Shown: piece after piece, positions 9,938-18,328 of the stretch
Numbering within the stretch: the first letter of the stretch is position 1
How the letters are laid out: the number at the start of each line of letters is the position of its first letter
Origin: Streptomyces sp. AM 2-1-1
Lineage (GTDB): Bacteria; Actinomycetota; Actinomycetes; Streptomycetales; Streptomycetaceae
Assembly (NCBI RefSeq): GCF_029167645.1
Contig: NZ_CP119147.1
Coordinates: 2,232,001-2,296,000 of the forward strand
DNA length: 64,000 nucleotides
Direction: 5' to 3'
Made by a program: the position numbers and the translations under genes
The notes under the pieces: model-generated
What the model was told of the DNA's origin: nothing
Seen by the model: the letters and a program-made list of their open reading frames with translations, nothing else
Database searches by the model: none

Positions 9938-12900
9938 GTGTCGTCTCAGTCCCCCAGTAACTCGACCATCTCGACCGATCAAGCAGGCCCGGGAATCAAC
10001 CCGGCCGCTGCTTTCGGTGCCAATGAATGGCTCGTCGACGAGATCTACCAGCAGTACCTCCAGGATCCGAACTCCGTCGACCGAGCCTGGTGGGACTTCT
10101 TCGCCGACTACAAGCCGGGAGCCTCCGGCACGGCGGACAAGCCCGGAGCCGCAGCCCCGGCAGCACCCGACGCCCCGGCAGCGCCCGACGCCCCGACGGC
10201 GGACGCCCCCGCGGCGCCCGCCGCCCCGGTCACGCCGCCCGCGCCCGCCGCCGAGAAGGCCGCCCCCGCGCAGGCCGCCCCGGCAGCCCCCGCGGAGCCC
10301 GCCGCCTCAGCTCCGGCCGCACCCGCCGCCCCGGCGGCCCCCGTCCCCGCGGCCCCCGCCGCGAAGGCGCCCGCCAAGGCCGCCCCGGCGACCGAGTCGG
10401 CCGGTGGACCCGAGTACGTGACGCTGCGCGGACCCTCCGCGGCGGTGGCGAAGAACATGAACGCCTCGCTGGAACTGCCGACGGCCACGTCCGTCCGCGC
10501 CGTCCCGGTGAAGCTGCTCTTCGACAACCGCATCGTCATCAACAACCACCTCAAGCGCGCCCGCGGCGGGAAGATCTCCTTCACGCACCTCATCGGGTAC
10601 GCGATGGTGCAGGCCCTCAAGGCCATGCCGTCGATGAACCACTCCTTCACCCTGAAGGACGGCAAGCCGACCCTGGTCAAGCCGGAGCACGTCAACCTCG
10701 GCCTGGCCATCGACCTGGTCAAGCCGAACGGTGACCGCCAGCTCGTGGTCGCGGCCATCAAGAAGGCCGAGACGCTCAACTTCTTCGAGTTCTGGCAGGC
10801 GTACGAGGACATCGTCCGCCGCGCCCGCATCGGCAAGCTGGGCATGGACGACTTCACCGGAGTCACCGCCTCGCTGACCAACCCCGGCGGCATCGGCACC
10901 GTCCACTCCGTGCCGCGCCTGATGCCCGGTCAGGGCCTCATCATGGGCGTCGGCGCGATGGACTACCCGGCGGAGTTCCAGGGCACCTCCCAGGACACCC
11001 TGAACAAGCTCGGTATCTCGAAGGTCATGACGCTGACCTCGACCTACGACCACCGGGTCATCCAGGGCGCCGCCTCCGGCGAGTTCCTGCGCGTCCTCGC
11101 GCAGCTGCTGCTCGGCGAGAACGGCTTCTACGACGAGATCTTCGAGGCGCTGCGGATCCCCTACGAGCCGGTCCGCTGGCTAAAGGACATCGACGCCTCG
11201 CACGACGACGACGTCACCAAGGCCGCGCGGGTCTTCGAGCTGATCCACTCCTACCGGGTCCGCGGCCACGTCATGGCCGACACCGACCCGCTGGAGTACC
11301 GCCAGCGCAAGCACCCCGACCTGGACATCACCGAGCACGGCCTCACCCTGTGGGACCTGGAGCGGGACTTCGCGGTCGGCGGTTTCGCCGGCAAGTCGAT
11401 GATGAAGCTCCGCGACATCCTCGGTGTGCTCCGCGAGTCGTACTGCCGCACCACCGGCATCGAGTTCATGCACATCCAGGACCCGAAGCAGCGCAAGTGG
11501 CTCCAGGACCGGGTCGAGCGTCCGCGCTCGCAGCCCGAGCGCGAGGAGCAGCTGCGCATCCTGCGCCGCCTCAACGCGGCCGAGGCCTTCGAGACCTTCC
11601 TGCAGACGAAGTACGTCGGTCAGAAGCGGTTCTCGCTGGAGGGCGGCGAGTCCGTCATCCCGCTGCTCGACGCGGTCATCGACTCGGCCGCCGAGGCCCG
11701 CCTCGACGAGGTCGTCATCGGCATGGCCCACCGCGGCCGCCTGAACGTCCTGGCGAACATCGTCGGCAAGTCGTACGCGCAGATCTTCCGCGAGTTCGAG
11801 GGCAACCTCGACCCGCGTTCGATGCACGGCTCCGGCGACGTCAAGTACCACCTGGGCGCCGAGGGCACCTTCACCGGTCTGGACGGTGAGCAGATCAAGG
11901 TCTCGCTCGCCGCGAACCCCTCGCACCTGGAGGCGGTCGACCCGGTCCTGGAGGGCATCGCCCGCGCCAAGCAGGACATCATCAACAAGGGCGGCACGGA
12001 CTTCACCGTTCTGCCCGTCGCCCTGCACGGCGACGCGGCCTTCGCCGGCCAGGGTGTCGTCGCCGAGACGCTCAACATGTCCCAGCTGCGCGGGTACCGC
12101 ACCGGTGGCACCGTGCACGTGGTGATCAACAACCAGGTAGGCTTCACCGCCGCCCCGGAGTCCTCGCGCTCCTCGATGTACGCCACCGACGTGGCGCGCA
12201 TGATCGAGGCGCCGATCATCCACGTCAACGGTGACGACCCGGAGGCCGTGGTCCGCGTCGCGCGGCTCGCCTTCGAGTTCCGCCAGGCGTTCAACAAGGA
12301 CGTGGTGATCGACCTCATCTGCTACCGCCGCCGCGGTCACAACGAGGGCGACAACCCGGAGTTCACCAACCCGCAGATGTACACGCTGATCGACAAGAAG
12401 CGCTCGGTGCGCAAGCTCTACACCGAGTCGCTCATCGGTCGCGGCGACATCACGCTGGAAGAGGCCGAGCAGGCGCTCCAGGACTTCCAGGGCCAGCTGG
12501 AGAAGGTCTTCGCGGAGGTCCGCGAGGCCACCTCGCAGTCGGCTGCCCCGCACGTCCGCGAGCCGCAGGCGGCCTTCCCGGTCACGGTGGACACCTCGGT
12601 CTCCGCCGAGGTCGTCAAGCGGATCGCCGAGTCCCAGGTCAACATCCCCGAGCACATCACGGTGCACCCGCGCCTGATGCCGCAGATGCAGCGCCGGGCC
12701 GCCTCGGTGGAGAACGGCACCATCGACTGGGGCATGGGCGAGACCCTCGCCATCGGCTCGCTCCTGATGGAGGGCACCCCGGTCCGGCTCGCCGGCCAGG
12801 ACACCCGCCGCGGCACGTTCGGCCAGCGCCACGCGGTGCTGGTCGACCAGGTCACCGGCGAGGACTACACCCCGCTGCTCTACCTCACCGAGGACCAGGC

Positions 12901-13771
12901 CCGTTACAACGTCTACGACTCGCTGCTCAGCGAGTACGCGGCGATGGGCTTCGAGTACGGCTACTCGCTGGCCCGCCCGGAGTCGCTGGTCGTCTGGGAG
13001 GCGCAGTTCGGTGACTTCGTCAACGGCGCGCAGACCGTCGTGGACGAGTTCATCTCCTCGGCCGAGCAGAAGTGGGGCCAGACGTCCGGCGTCACCCTGC
13101 TGCTGCCGCACGGTTACGAGGGCCAGGGCCCGGACCACTCGTCCGCCCGCCCGGAGCGCTTCCTCCAGATGTGCGGTCAGGACAACATGACGGTCGCCAT
13201 GCCGACGCTGCCGTCGAACTACTTCCACCTCCTGCGGTGGCAGGTGCACAACCCCCACCACAAGCCGCTGATCGTCTTCACCCCGAAGTCGATGCTCCGC
13301 CTCAAGGCGGCCTCCTCGAAGGTGGAGGAGTTCACCACCGGCGGTTTCCGTCCGGTGATCGGCGACGCGTCGGTGACTCCCGAGAACGTCCGCAAGGTCG
13401 TCTTCTGCGCCGGCAAGCTGTACTACGACCTCGACGCCGAGCGCCAGAAGCGGGGCGACACGGAGACCGCGATCATCCGGCTGGAGCGCCTGTACCCGCT
13501 GCCGGGTGCGGAGCTCCAGGCCGAGATCGCCAAGTACCCGAACGCCGAGAAGTACCTCTGGGCGCAGGAGGAGCCGGCGAACCAGGGCGCGTGGCCGTTC
13601 ATCGCGCTCAACCTGATCGACCACCTGGACCTGGCCGTCGGCGCCGACATCCCGCACGGTGAGCGCCTGCGCCGCATCTCGCGGCCGCACGGCTCCTCGC
13701 CGGCCGTCGGTTCGGCCAAGCGCCACCAGGCGGAGCAGGCCCAGCTGGTCACCGAGGTCTTCGAGGCCTGA
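9938..13771 (+). CDS. kgd: Multifunctional 2-oxoglutarate decarboxylase/dehydrogenase E1-E2 fusion
   Basis: 1277-residue TCA-cycle enzyme of the actinobacterial KGD/OdhA type, converting 2-oxoglutarate toward succinyl-CoA with ThDP. N-terminal E1 peptide [20 protein letters not shown] is followed by an Ala/Pro-rich linker (about 60-165), an E2-like succinyltransferase domain with the active-site His372 in TYDHRVIQG, and the E1 thiamine domains (from about 440), including [11 protein letters not shown] and [10 protein letters not shown]. There is no lipoyl domain, as usual for this fused form. The GTG at 9938 (then [11 protein letters not shown]) follows AGAGGG; earlier in-frame starts lack a family match. 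Activity in actinobacteria is controlled by GarA/OdhI-type FHA proteins. A strong hairpin follows. Confidence 0.96.
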   Translation: MSSQSPSNSTISTDQAGPGINPAAAFGANEWLVDEIYQQYLQDPNSVDRAWWDFFADYKPGASGTADKPGAAAPAAPDAPAAPDAPTADAPAAPAAPVTPPAPAAEKAAPAQAAPAAPAEPAASAPAAPAAPAAPVPAAPAAKAPAKAAPATESAGGPEYVTLRGPSAAVAKNMNASLELPTATSVRAVPVKLLFDNRIVINNHLKRARGGKISFTHLIGYAMVQALKAMPSMNHSFTLKDGKPTLVKPEHVNLGLAIDLVKPNGDRQLVVAAIKKAETLNFFEFWQAYEDIVRRARIGKLGMDDFTGVTASLTNPGGIGTVHSVPRLMPGQGLIMGVGAMDYPAEFQGTSQDTLNKLGISKVMTLTSTYDHRVIQGAASGEFLRVLAQLLLGENGFYDEIFEALRIPYEPVRWLKDIDASHDDDVTKAARVFELIHSYRVRGHVMADTDPLEYRQRKHPDLDITEHGLTLWDLERDFAVGGFAGKSMMKLRDILGVLRESYCRTTGIEFMHIQDPKQRKWLQDRVERPRSQPEREEQLRILRRLNAAEAFETFLQTKYVGQKRFSLEGGESVIPLLDAVIDSAAEARLDEVVIGMAHRGRLNVLANIVGKSYAQIFREFEGNLDPRSMHGSGDVKYHLGAEGTFTGLDGEQIKVSLAANPSHLEAVDPVLEGIARAKQDIINKGGTDFTVLPVALHGDAAFAGQGVVAETLNMSQLRGYRTGGTVHVVINNQVGFTAAPESSRSSMYATDVARMIEAPIIHVNGDDPEAVVRVARLAFEFRQAFNKDVVIDLICYRRRGHNEGDNPEFTNPQMYTLIDKKRSVRKLYTESLIGRGDITLEEAEQALQDFQGQLEKVFAEVREATSQSAAPHVREPQAAFPVTVDTSVSAEVVKRIAESQVNIPEHITVHPRLMPQMQRRAASVENGTIDWGMGETLAIGSLLMEGTPVRLAGQDTRRGTFGQRHAVLVDQVTGEDYTPLLYLTEDQARYNVYDSLLSEYAAMGFEYGYSLARPESLVVWEAQFGDFVNGAQTVVDEFISSAEQKWGQTSGVTLLLPHGYEGQGPDHSSARPERFLQMCGQDNMTVAMPTLPSNYFHLLRWQVHNPHHKPLIVFTPKSMLRLKAASSKVEEFTTGGFRPVIGDASVTPENVRKVVFCAGKLYYDLDAERQKRGDTETAIIRLERLYPLPGAELQAEIAKYPNAEKYLWAQEEPANQGAWPFIALNLIDHLDLAVGADIPHGERLRRISRPHGSSPAVGSAKRHQAEQAQLVTEVFEA

Positions 13772-13803
13772 CCGGCAGCGGTACCCGCGGTACTCCGCGT
13801 ACG

Positions 13804-13851
13804 ACAGGGACCGGCCCCCACCACAGCAGCACGGTGGGGGCCGGTCCCTGT
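13804..13851. terminator. Terminator after kgd
   Basis: A 19-bp perfect stem, arms 13804-13822 and 13833-13851, with a 10-nt loop, 33 bp after the kgd stop and before the next gene on the same strand. Confidence 0.85.
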
Positions 13852-13916
13852 TCCGGTGCACGGCGCACCGCGCCCTACCCTGGGGGAGGAACATCCGCAC
13901 GCATCAGGAGCACGCC

Positions 13917-14099
13917 GTGTATTTCACCGACCGTGGCATCGAGGAACTGGAGAAGCGGCGCGGCGAGGAGGAGGTCACCTTCGAGTGGCTGGCCGAGCAG
14001 CTGCGCACCTTCGTCGACCTCAACCCCGACTTCGAGGTGCCGGTCGAGCGGCTGGCGACGTGGCTGGCGCGGTTGGACGACGACGAGGACGACGCGTAG
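13917..14099 (+). CDS. Small acidic conserved Streptomyces protein (DUF6104-like)
   Basis: 60-residue highly charged protein starting with YFTDRGIEELEKRRGEEEV and ending with DDDEDDA. I recall near-identical small proteins next to kgd in many Streptomyces, tentatively DUF6104; no function is known. The GTG at 13917 is preceded by AGGAG at 13906-13910 with ideal spacing. It is separated from kgd by a terminator, so it probably has its own promoter. Its length and strong conservation support a real gene despite its size. Confidence 0.8.
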   Translation: MYFTDRGIEELEKRRGEEEVTFEWLAEQLRTFVDLNPDFEVPVERLATWLARLDDDEDDA

Positions 14100-14114
14100 G
14101 GGTACCGGCGACCG

Positions 14115-14238
14115 CGGCGCGCCCCCTCTCCCGTCTCATCGGTGCGGCGCGCCCCCTCTCCCGTCTCATCGGTGCGGCGCGCTCCCGCTCCCGTCTCATC
14201 GGTGCGGCGCGCTCCCGCTCCCGTCTCATCGGTGCGGC
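14115..14238. repeat. Four tandem copies of a 30-bp repeat
   Basis: The unit contains CCGTCTCATCGGTGCGGCGC and recurs with an exact 30-bp period four times (ending near 14144, 14174, 14204 and 14238). Copies 1-2 carry CCCCCTCTC and copies 3-4 carry TCCCGCTC, so the array seems to have grown by duplication of variants. It fills the gap between two convergent genes and overlaps the last codons of the leftward one. Confidence 0.9.
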
Positions 14239-15059
14239 GGTCCCCCGGGGGACCTGACCCTGTTGTACGCGAGTCCCAGCACGCCCTGCGCCAGCAGGAG
14301 GGCACCGGCCGCCGTCCATCCGCCGCTGCGGTGCCATGCTCCCCAGAGTGCCAGCGGGGCGCCGACGGCGATCTGGGCGGTGGCCACCTTCCGCGCGCGG
14401 GTACCGAGCATCCAGGGGCCGAGTCCGGTGCTCTCCACCGCGTCGAGTTCCACGCGTACGGCGTCGCGCCAGCCCGCCCACTCGATCCGCGCGGTCTCCG
14501 GCAGCGCCTCGGCCGTCTTCCGGAGTTCCTCGGCGCCGCGGCCCGGCTCCAGTCCCGGCCGCAGCTCCACCCCCGCACGAGTAAGCAGCCCGAGCAGCCG
14601 CCGCAGCCGTGCGGAGCCGTCCGCGTACGGGTCGGGGCGGGTCAGCGCCTCCAGCGCCTGTACGTCGAGCACCGGGTCCAGGTCCAGCCGGGTGGCGAAG
14701 GTGGTCATCGCCTCCTGCTCACCGGCCGGGGTGCCGTCCGCCAGCCAGACGTACCCGACGGGGCGGCGGAAGCCGGACGCGAGGGTGCAGCCGGCGCGGG
14801 TGCCGTCCCACCAGAGCGCGACGACCGGCCAGGCGGAACCCACGGCGAGGGCCGCCGCCCAGCCCGCCACCACCCGGTCGACGGGCTCGGCCGGCTCGGC
14901 GGGTGTGCCCCGCCAGGCCCGGCCCTCCGGCACCAGCACGCTCCACCGGTCCCCGGCCGGGGTGAGCAGCATGGGTTCGCGCAGGAGATGCGCCACGGGC
15001 CGCACGGCGTCGGGTTCCGCCCGGCACAGCAGTAGTGCCCCCTCGGGTGTCGCGTTCAT
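14226..15059 (-). CDS. Hypothetical membrane-anchored protein
   Basis: 277 residues with no family I recognise. The first 220 residues are soluble-looking (WSVLVPEGRAW, WWDGTRAGCTLASGF). The C-terminus carries two probable membrane helices (about 226-245 and 250-270) ending in NRVRSPGGPPHR, so the protein may be tail-anchored with its bulk in the cytoplasm. The ATG at 15059 lies 7 nt after a TAGCGT -10-like box (15067-15072), suggesting a leaderless transcript. The 3' end runs into the 30-bp tandem repeat. It is divergent from the DUF4097-PadR operon. Confidence 0.75.
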   Translation of the reverse strand: MNATPEGALLLCRAEPDAVRPVAHLLREPMLLTPAGDRWSVLVPEGRAWRGTPAEPAEPVDRVVAGWAAALAVGSAWPVVALWWDGTRAGCTLASGFRRPVGYVWLADGTPAGEQEAMTTFATRLDLDPVLDVQALEALTRPDPYADGSARLRRLLGLLTRAGVELRPGLEPGRGAEELRKTAEALPETARIEWAGWRDAVRVELDAVESTGLGPWMLGTRARKVATAQIAVGAPLALWGAWHRSGGWTAAGALLLAQGVLGLAYNRVRSPGGPPHR

Positions 15060-15138
15060 GGCTCACACGCTAGGGCAATTCCTCACGCTATGGACCGTTT
15101 TGGCGATGCTTTCGGCGGGCGAGTGAGGAGGTGTGGCC

Positions 15139-15193
15139 TTGACTCGGCCGATCCGCGATATATCGTGTTGAACAAGAGACGCGATATGTTGCG
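15139..15193 (+). promoter_or_regulatory. Promoter with PadR-type operator for the DUF4097-padR operon
   Basis: TTGACT (15139-15144), a 16-bp spacer and TATCGT (15161-15166) fit a vegetative promoter. The palindrome CGATATATCG (15156-15165) overlaps the -10, and a similar CGCGATATG follows at 15180-15188. AT-rich dyads of this kind are typical PadR operators, and the second gene of the operon encodes a PadR protein, so autoregulation is likely. Confidence 0.65.
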
Positions 15194-15221
15194 TCATGCC
15201 ACGCTCTCTGGAGGTCACCCC

Positions 15222-16079
15222 ATGCCCGTGTCGACGTGGACCGTCGCCGAGCCGCTGAAACTCGACTTCACCGACGAGGTGACCGCCCTCCAGGTGCGGA
15301 TCGTCAGCGGCACCGTCAACGTGGTCGGCTCCGAGGAGCCGGGAGCGCGGCTGGAGGTCTCCGCCCTGGAGGGCCCGCCGCTGATCGTCACCCACCGGGA
15401 CGGCGTCCTGACGGTGACCTACGAGGACCTCCCCTGGAAGAGCTTCCTCAAGTGGCTCGACCGCAACGGCCGTTCCCGCAGCGCCGCGGTGACGCTCACC
15501 GTGCCGGCCCCGGCGTCGGTGGAGGTGGGCGTCGTCGGAGCCGGGGCGTTCGTCTCGGGCATCCGGGGCCGTACCGAGGTCCGCGGCGTCACCGGTGACA
15601 CCACCCTCGTCGGGCTCTCCGGGGAGGTGCGCGGCGAGACGGTGTCCGGCGGCCTGGAGGCGCAGTCCGTCACGGGCGATCTGCGGTTCGCATCGGTCTC
15701 CGGCGACCTGACCGTGGTGGAGGGCGCGGGCACCTCGGTGCGCGCGGAGTCCGTCAGCGGCGACATGGTCCTGGACCTCGACGCCGCCGGGGCGCCGACC
15801 GACATCCGGCTGACGACGGTCTCCGGCGCGATCGCGATCCGGCTGCCGCACCCGTCGGACGCCAAGGTCGAGGCGAACACCGCGAGCGGCGCCGTCTCCA
15901 ACGCCTTCGAGGACCTGAGGGTCGGTGGCCAGTGGGGCGCGAAGAAGATCACCGGCACGCTGGGTGCCGGTACGGGCCGGCTGAGGGCGACGACCGTGTC
16001 CGGCTCGATCGCCCTGCTGCGCCGCCCGCCGTCCGAGGACGAACCGTACGTTGCCGAGCCGACCGGAAAGGTGCTCTGA
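15222..16079 (+). CDS. DUF4097 family beta-strand repeat protein
   Basis: 285 residues made of repeating short strands with a VSG/VTG turn (for example VTGDTTLVGLSG, VSGGLEAQSVTG, VSGDLTVVEGAG), the pattern of DUF4097/DUF4098 adhesin-like beta-solenoids. No signal peptide is seen. These proteins are very often encoded next to PadR regulators, and here the padR gene starts 2 bp after the stop, so the two form one operon. Function is unknown; envelope-stress sensing has been suggested for relatives. ATG 15222 follows GGAGG at 15210-15214. Confidence 0.9.
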   Translation: MPVSTWTVAEPLKLDFTDEVTALQVRIVSGTVNVVGSEEPGARLEVSALEGPPLIVTHRDGVLTVTYEDLPWKSFLKWLDRNGRSRSAAVTLTVPAPASVEVGVVGAGAFVSGIRGRTEVRGVTGDTTLVGLSGEVRGETVSGGLEAQSVTGDLRFASVSGDLTVVEGAGTSVRAESVSGDMVLDLDAAGAPTDIRLTTVSGAIAIRLPHPSDAKVEANTASGAVSNAFEDLRVGGQWGAKKITGTLGAGTGRLRATTVSGSIALLRRPPSEDEPYVAEPTGKVL

Positions 16080-16080
16080 C

Positions 16081-17223
16081 ATGCCCCCCGTATTCGCCCA
16101 CGGCCGTCTCCGCCTCTACCTGCTGAAGCTGCTCGACGAGGCCCCCCGCCACGGCTACGAGGTGATCCGGCTGCTGGAGGAGCGCTTCCAGGGCCTGTAC
16201 GCCCCGTCCGCCGGCACGGTGTACCCGCGGCTGGCCAAGCTGGAGGCCGAAGGGCTCGTCACCCACGCGACGGAGGGGGGACGGAAGGTCTACTCGATCA
16301 CCGGTGCGGGCCGCGCCGAACTCGCCGGGCGCACCGGCGAACTCGCCGAACTGGAGCTGGAGATCCGCGAGTCGGTCTCCGAGCTGGCCGCCGAGATCCG
16401 CGAGGACGTGCGCGGTGCGGCCGGCAGGCTGCGCAGCGACATGCGCGCCGCCGCGTCCGCCTCCCGCCACCGGCCCGGCGACGGCGAGCCGGGGGGTGCC
16501 CGGAGCGAGTGGGAGTCCCTCATCGGCGACCTGGGGGATCTCGGCCGGCTCGGGAACCTCGGCGACCTGACGGAGAAGGACGCCTGGCGCAAGGCCAAGG
16601 AGGAGTTGCGCCAGGCCAAGCAGGAGTGGAAGGAGCAGGCCCGACGGGCGAAGGACGAGTCGCGGCGGGCCCGCGAGGAGGCCCAGCAGGCCCGCCGCCA
16701 CGCGAAGGAGGCCGACGAGCGGGCCCGCGAGCAGATGCGGAACGCCGCGCGCCAGGTGCAGGAGCACTTCGCCCGGGGCGACTGGCCCGCCGGGGTGCGC
16801 GACGGCCTCGCCGAGATCACCGGGCACCTCGCCGGTCTCGCCAGGAACGGCTCCTGGCCTCCGGCGGACCCGGCCGAACCCGTACGTGCGCAGGGCCCGG
16901 AGGGTGGGCCCCCGGGTACGGAAGCGCCGCGCACCGGTCCGTCGCGTGCGGACGCGCCGCCTGCCGCCTCCCCCGCGGAGTCCGGCCCGGCGCCGGACTG
17001 GGCTCTGGACGTGCCAATCTCGGGCGACCCGGCCCGGGACCTGGACCGGCTGCTGGACCGCTTCCGCGACGACATCCGCGACGCCGCCCGCGACCGGGGC
17101 GTCACGGCCGGTCAGGTGGCCGAGGCCCGAGCCCACCTGGCGACGGCCGCCTCGCGCGTCGACGCGCTGCTGCGGAGGGGCACCGCGCCCGACGGGGACG
17201 GCCCCGGCCTCCGCAAGGACTGA
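16081..17223 (+). CDS. PadR-family regulator with long coiled-coil extension
   Basis: About 380 residues. Residues 1-85 are a PadR winged helix-turn-helix (GRLRLYLLKLLDEAPRHGYE, SAGTVYPRLAKLEAEGLV). PadR proteins are usually 110-200 residues; here a long charged helical region follows (about 85-260, rich in Glu/Arg/Ala/Lys) that should form a coiled coil, then a Pro-rich linker and a final helical segment (about 310-370). The extension may mediate oligomerisation or contact with the DUF4097 partner. Cotranscribed with the DUF4097 gene and probably binding the dyads at 15156-15188. Confidence 0.9.
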   Translation: MPPVFAHGRLRLYLLKLLDEAPRHGYEVIRLLEERFQGLYAPSAGTVYPRLAKLEAEGLVTHATEGGRKVYSITGAGRAELAGRTGELAELELEIRESVSELAAEIREDVRGAAGRLRSDMRAAASASRHRPGDGEPGGARSEWESLIGDLGDLGRLGNLGDLTEKDAWRKAKEELRQAKQEWKEQARRAKDESRRAREEAQQARRHAKEADERAREQMRNAARQVQEHFARGDWPAGVRDGLAEITGHLAGLARNGSWPPADPAEPVRAQGPEGGPPGTEAPRTGPSRADAPPAASPAESGPAPDWALDVPISGDPARDLDRLLDRFRDDIRDAARDRGVTAGQVAEARAHLATAASRVDALLRRGTAPDGDGPGLRKD

Positions 17224-17238
17224 GCCCTTCGGCGGCCC

Positions 17239-17281
17239 GGTGGAGCCGCCCGTCCCCGGCGACGGGGGCGGCGGCTCCACC
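17239..17281. terminator. Terminator after padR
   Basis: GGTGGAGCCGCC (17239-17250) pairs with GGCGGCTCCACC (17270-17281); further C/G pairing inside extends the stem. It lies 15 bp after the padR stop, between convergent genes. Confidence 0.75.
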
Positions 17282-17386
17282 GCACCGCGGGCCCGTCGTC
17301 CGGCGGCGGCCTTCGCCTCTCCGCCGCGCCAGGGGGGCACGCCACCGGCAGCCGCCCTCCCGGCCCTCCCCCGCGTCACACGCACG

Positions 17387-17971
17387 TCATCCGGTCGCGG
17401 TCTTCGCCCCTCCCCCGCCTTCCCGCCCCGCCCCGTACAGCGCCTGCTCCACGGCCGCGTACGTGGCGCCCTGGTCCGCGAGGGCCTCCGCCACCACGCC
17501 GGGCCGGGCGGCGAGCGCCAGCAGCAGGTGTTCGCCGCCGATGAAGCGGTCGCCCCGGCCCAGGGCGATCCGCAGCGAGCCCTCCAGCACCCGCTTCGCC
17601 CCCGCCGTGAGCGGCCTGCGCCCGGACCGGCGACGACGGCCCTTCCCCTCCTCCGCCAGGACGCCCGCACCGTGCTCCTCCTCGATCCGGGCGACGATCT
17701 CGCCGACGTCGATGCCGAGCCCGGCCAGCGCCTCGGTGTCGGCCTTCGTCAGGCCGCCCAGCCTGCGGGCCTCGCCGAGCGCCGCCTCCACGGAGTCCCG
17801 GCGGTCGGTGACGCCGAGAGCGGTGAGGGCGAACGCGGCCCGGCCCGCGTCCTGGTCGAGCAGGGAGAGCAGCAGGTGATCCTCGGTGATGTGGTCCTCC
17901 CCCGTGCGCCGGGAGTAGGTGACGGCCCCGGCGACGGCGGCACGGGCCTCCGTGGTGAATCGCTCGAACAT
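17387..17971 (-). CDS. Clp N-terminal domain protein (no ATPase domain)
   Basis: 194-residue protein with two Clp N-terminal repeats like those in ClpA/ClpC. The first repeat starts MFERFTTEARAAVAGAVTYS and continues HITEDHLLLSLL; the second includes LTAGAKRVLEGSL, then FIGGEHLLLALA. It has no Walker motifs, so it may act as an adaptor or decoy that handles ClpC substrates rather than as an unfoldase. The ATG at 17971 follows GGAGG and overlaps the stop of the upstream helix-turn-helix gene by one base (TGATG), so the two are translationally coupled. The shared promoter has paired operators. Confidence 0.88.
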   Translation of the reverse strand: MFERFTTEARAAVAGAVTYSRRTGEDHITEDHLLLSLLDQDAGRAAFALTALGVTDRRDSVEAALGEARRLGGLTKADTEALAGLGIDVGEIVARIEEEHGAGVLAEEGKGRRRRSGRRPLTAGAKRVLEGSLRIALGRGDRFIGGEHLLLALAARPGVVAEALADQGATYAAVEQALYGAGREGGGGAKTATG

Positions 17972-18180
17972 CAATTCCTCCCATACTTCTTGTGCACGGC
18001 CTGCCTGCTGACGCCGAGTTCGACCGCGATCTCCTGCCACGACCAGCCCTTGGCGCGGGCACTTCTGACTTGGACGGCTTCGAGCTGCTCCAGCAGCCGC
18101 CGCAGCGCGGCGACGGCCCGCAGCCCGACGCGTGGGTCGCGATCCCCGGCACGCGCGGCCAGGTCCGTTGCATCGGTCAT
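17971..18180 (-). CDS. Small helix-turn-helix regulator
   Basis: 69-residue protein ending in a clear helix-turn-helix (GWSWQEIAVELGVSRQAVHKKYG), preceded by a helix that probably dimerises (VAALRRLLEQLEAVQVRSAR). The ATG at 18180 is chosen because it lies exactly 7 nt downstream of a good -10 box (TACGTT), as for leaderless transcripts; an in-frame ATG at 18228 would lie upstream of that promoter. Both -35 and -10 boxes sit in GTCAAC-N4-GTTGAC palindromes, so the protein probably represses itself and the Clp-N gene behind it. Confidence 0.8.
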   Translation of the reverse strand: MTDATDLAARAGDRDPRVGLRAVAALRRLLEQLEAVQVRSARAKGWSWQEIAVELGVSRQAVHKKYGRN

Positions 18181-18183
18181 GCC

Positions 18184-18226
18184 GTCAACGTACGTTGACA
18201 CAGGACGTCCGTCAACCCTGGTTGAC
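18184..18226 (-). promoter_or_regulatory. Leaderless promoter embedded in two GTCAAC-N4-GTTGAC operators
   Basis: Palindromes at 18184-18199 and 18211-18226 share the form GTCAAC-N4-GTTGAC, with starts 27 bp apart. Read on the minus strand, TTGACG (18215-18210) and TACGTT (18192-18187) are separated by 17 bp and form a consensus-like promoter; the ATG at 18180 is 7 nt after the -10 box. A dimer on each palindrome would block both promoter elements. Confidence 0.75.
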
Positions 18227-18293
18227 ATGAGTGCCGCTCGGGCGCTCCGCGCAAGGGGCCGGGAAGCGCGGCGCGTGTCACACCGGCACCCCG

Positions 18294-18322
18294 TTGGATC
18301 GGGCGGCGGCCCGGCCTAGGGT
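18294..18322 (+). promoter_or_regulatory. Promoter of a leaderless oxidoreductase gene
   Basis: TTGGAT (18294-18299), a 17-bp spacer and TAGGGT (18317-18322), followed by 6 nt and the ATG at 18329. The spacing places transcription start at or next to the A of the ATG. Confidence 0.6.
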
Positions 18323-18328
18323 CGGGGC

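Noticed and set aside
11180..13900. A 906-codon open frame antisense to kgd
   Set aside because: Shadow frame created by GC-rich third positions of kgd; its translation is Arg/Leu/Asp-rich with no protein motif, while the opposite strand is a complete enzyme.
14115..14238. CRISPR array
   Set aside because: The 30-bp units are directly adjacent with no unique spacers and no cas genes nearby; it is a simple tandem repeat.
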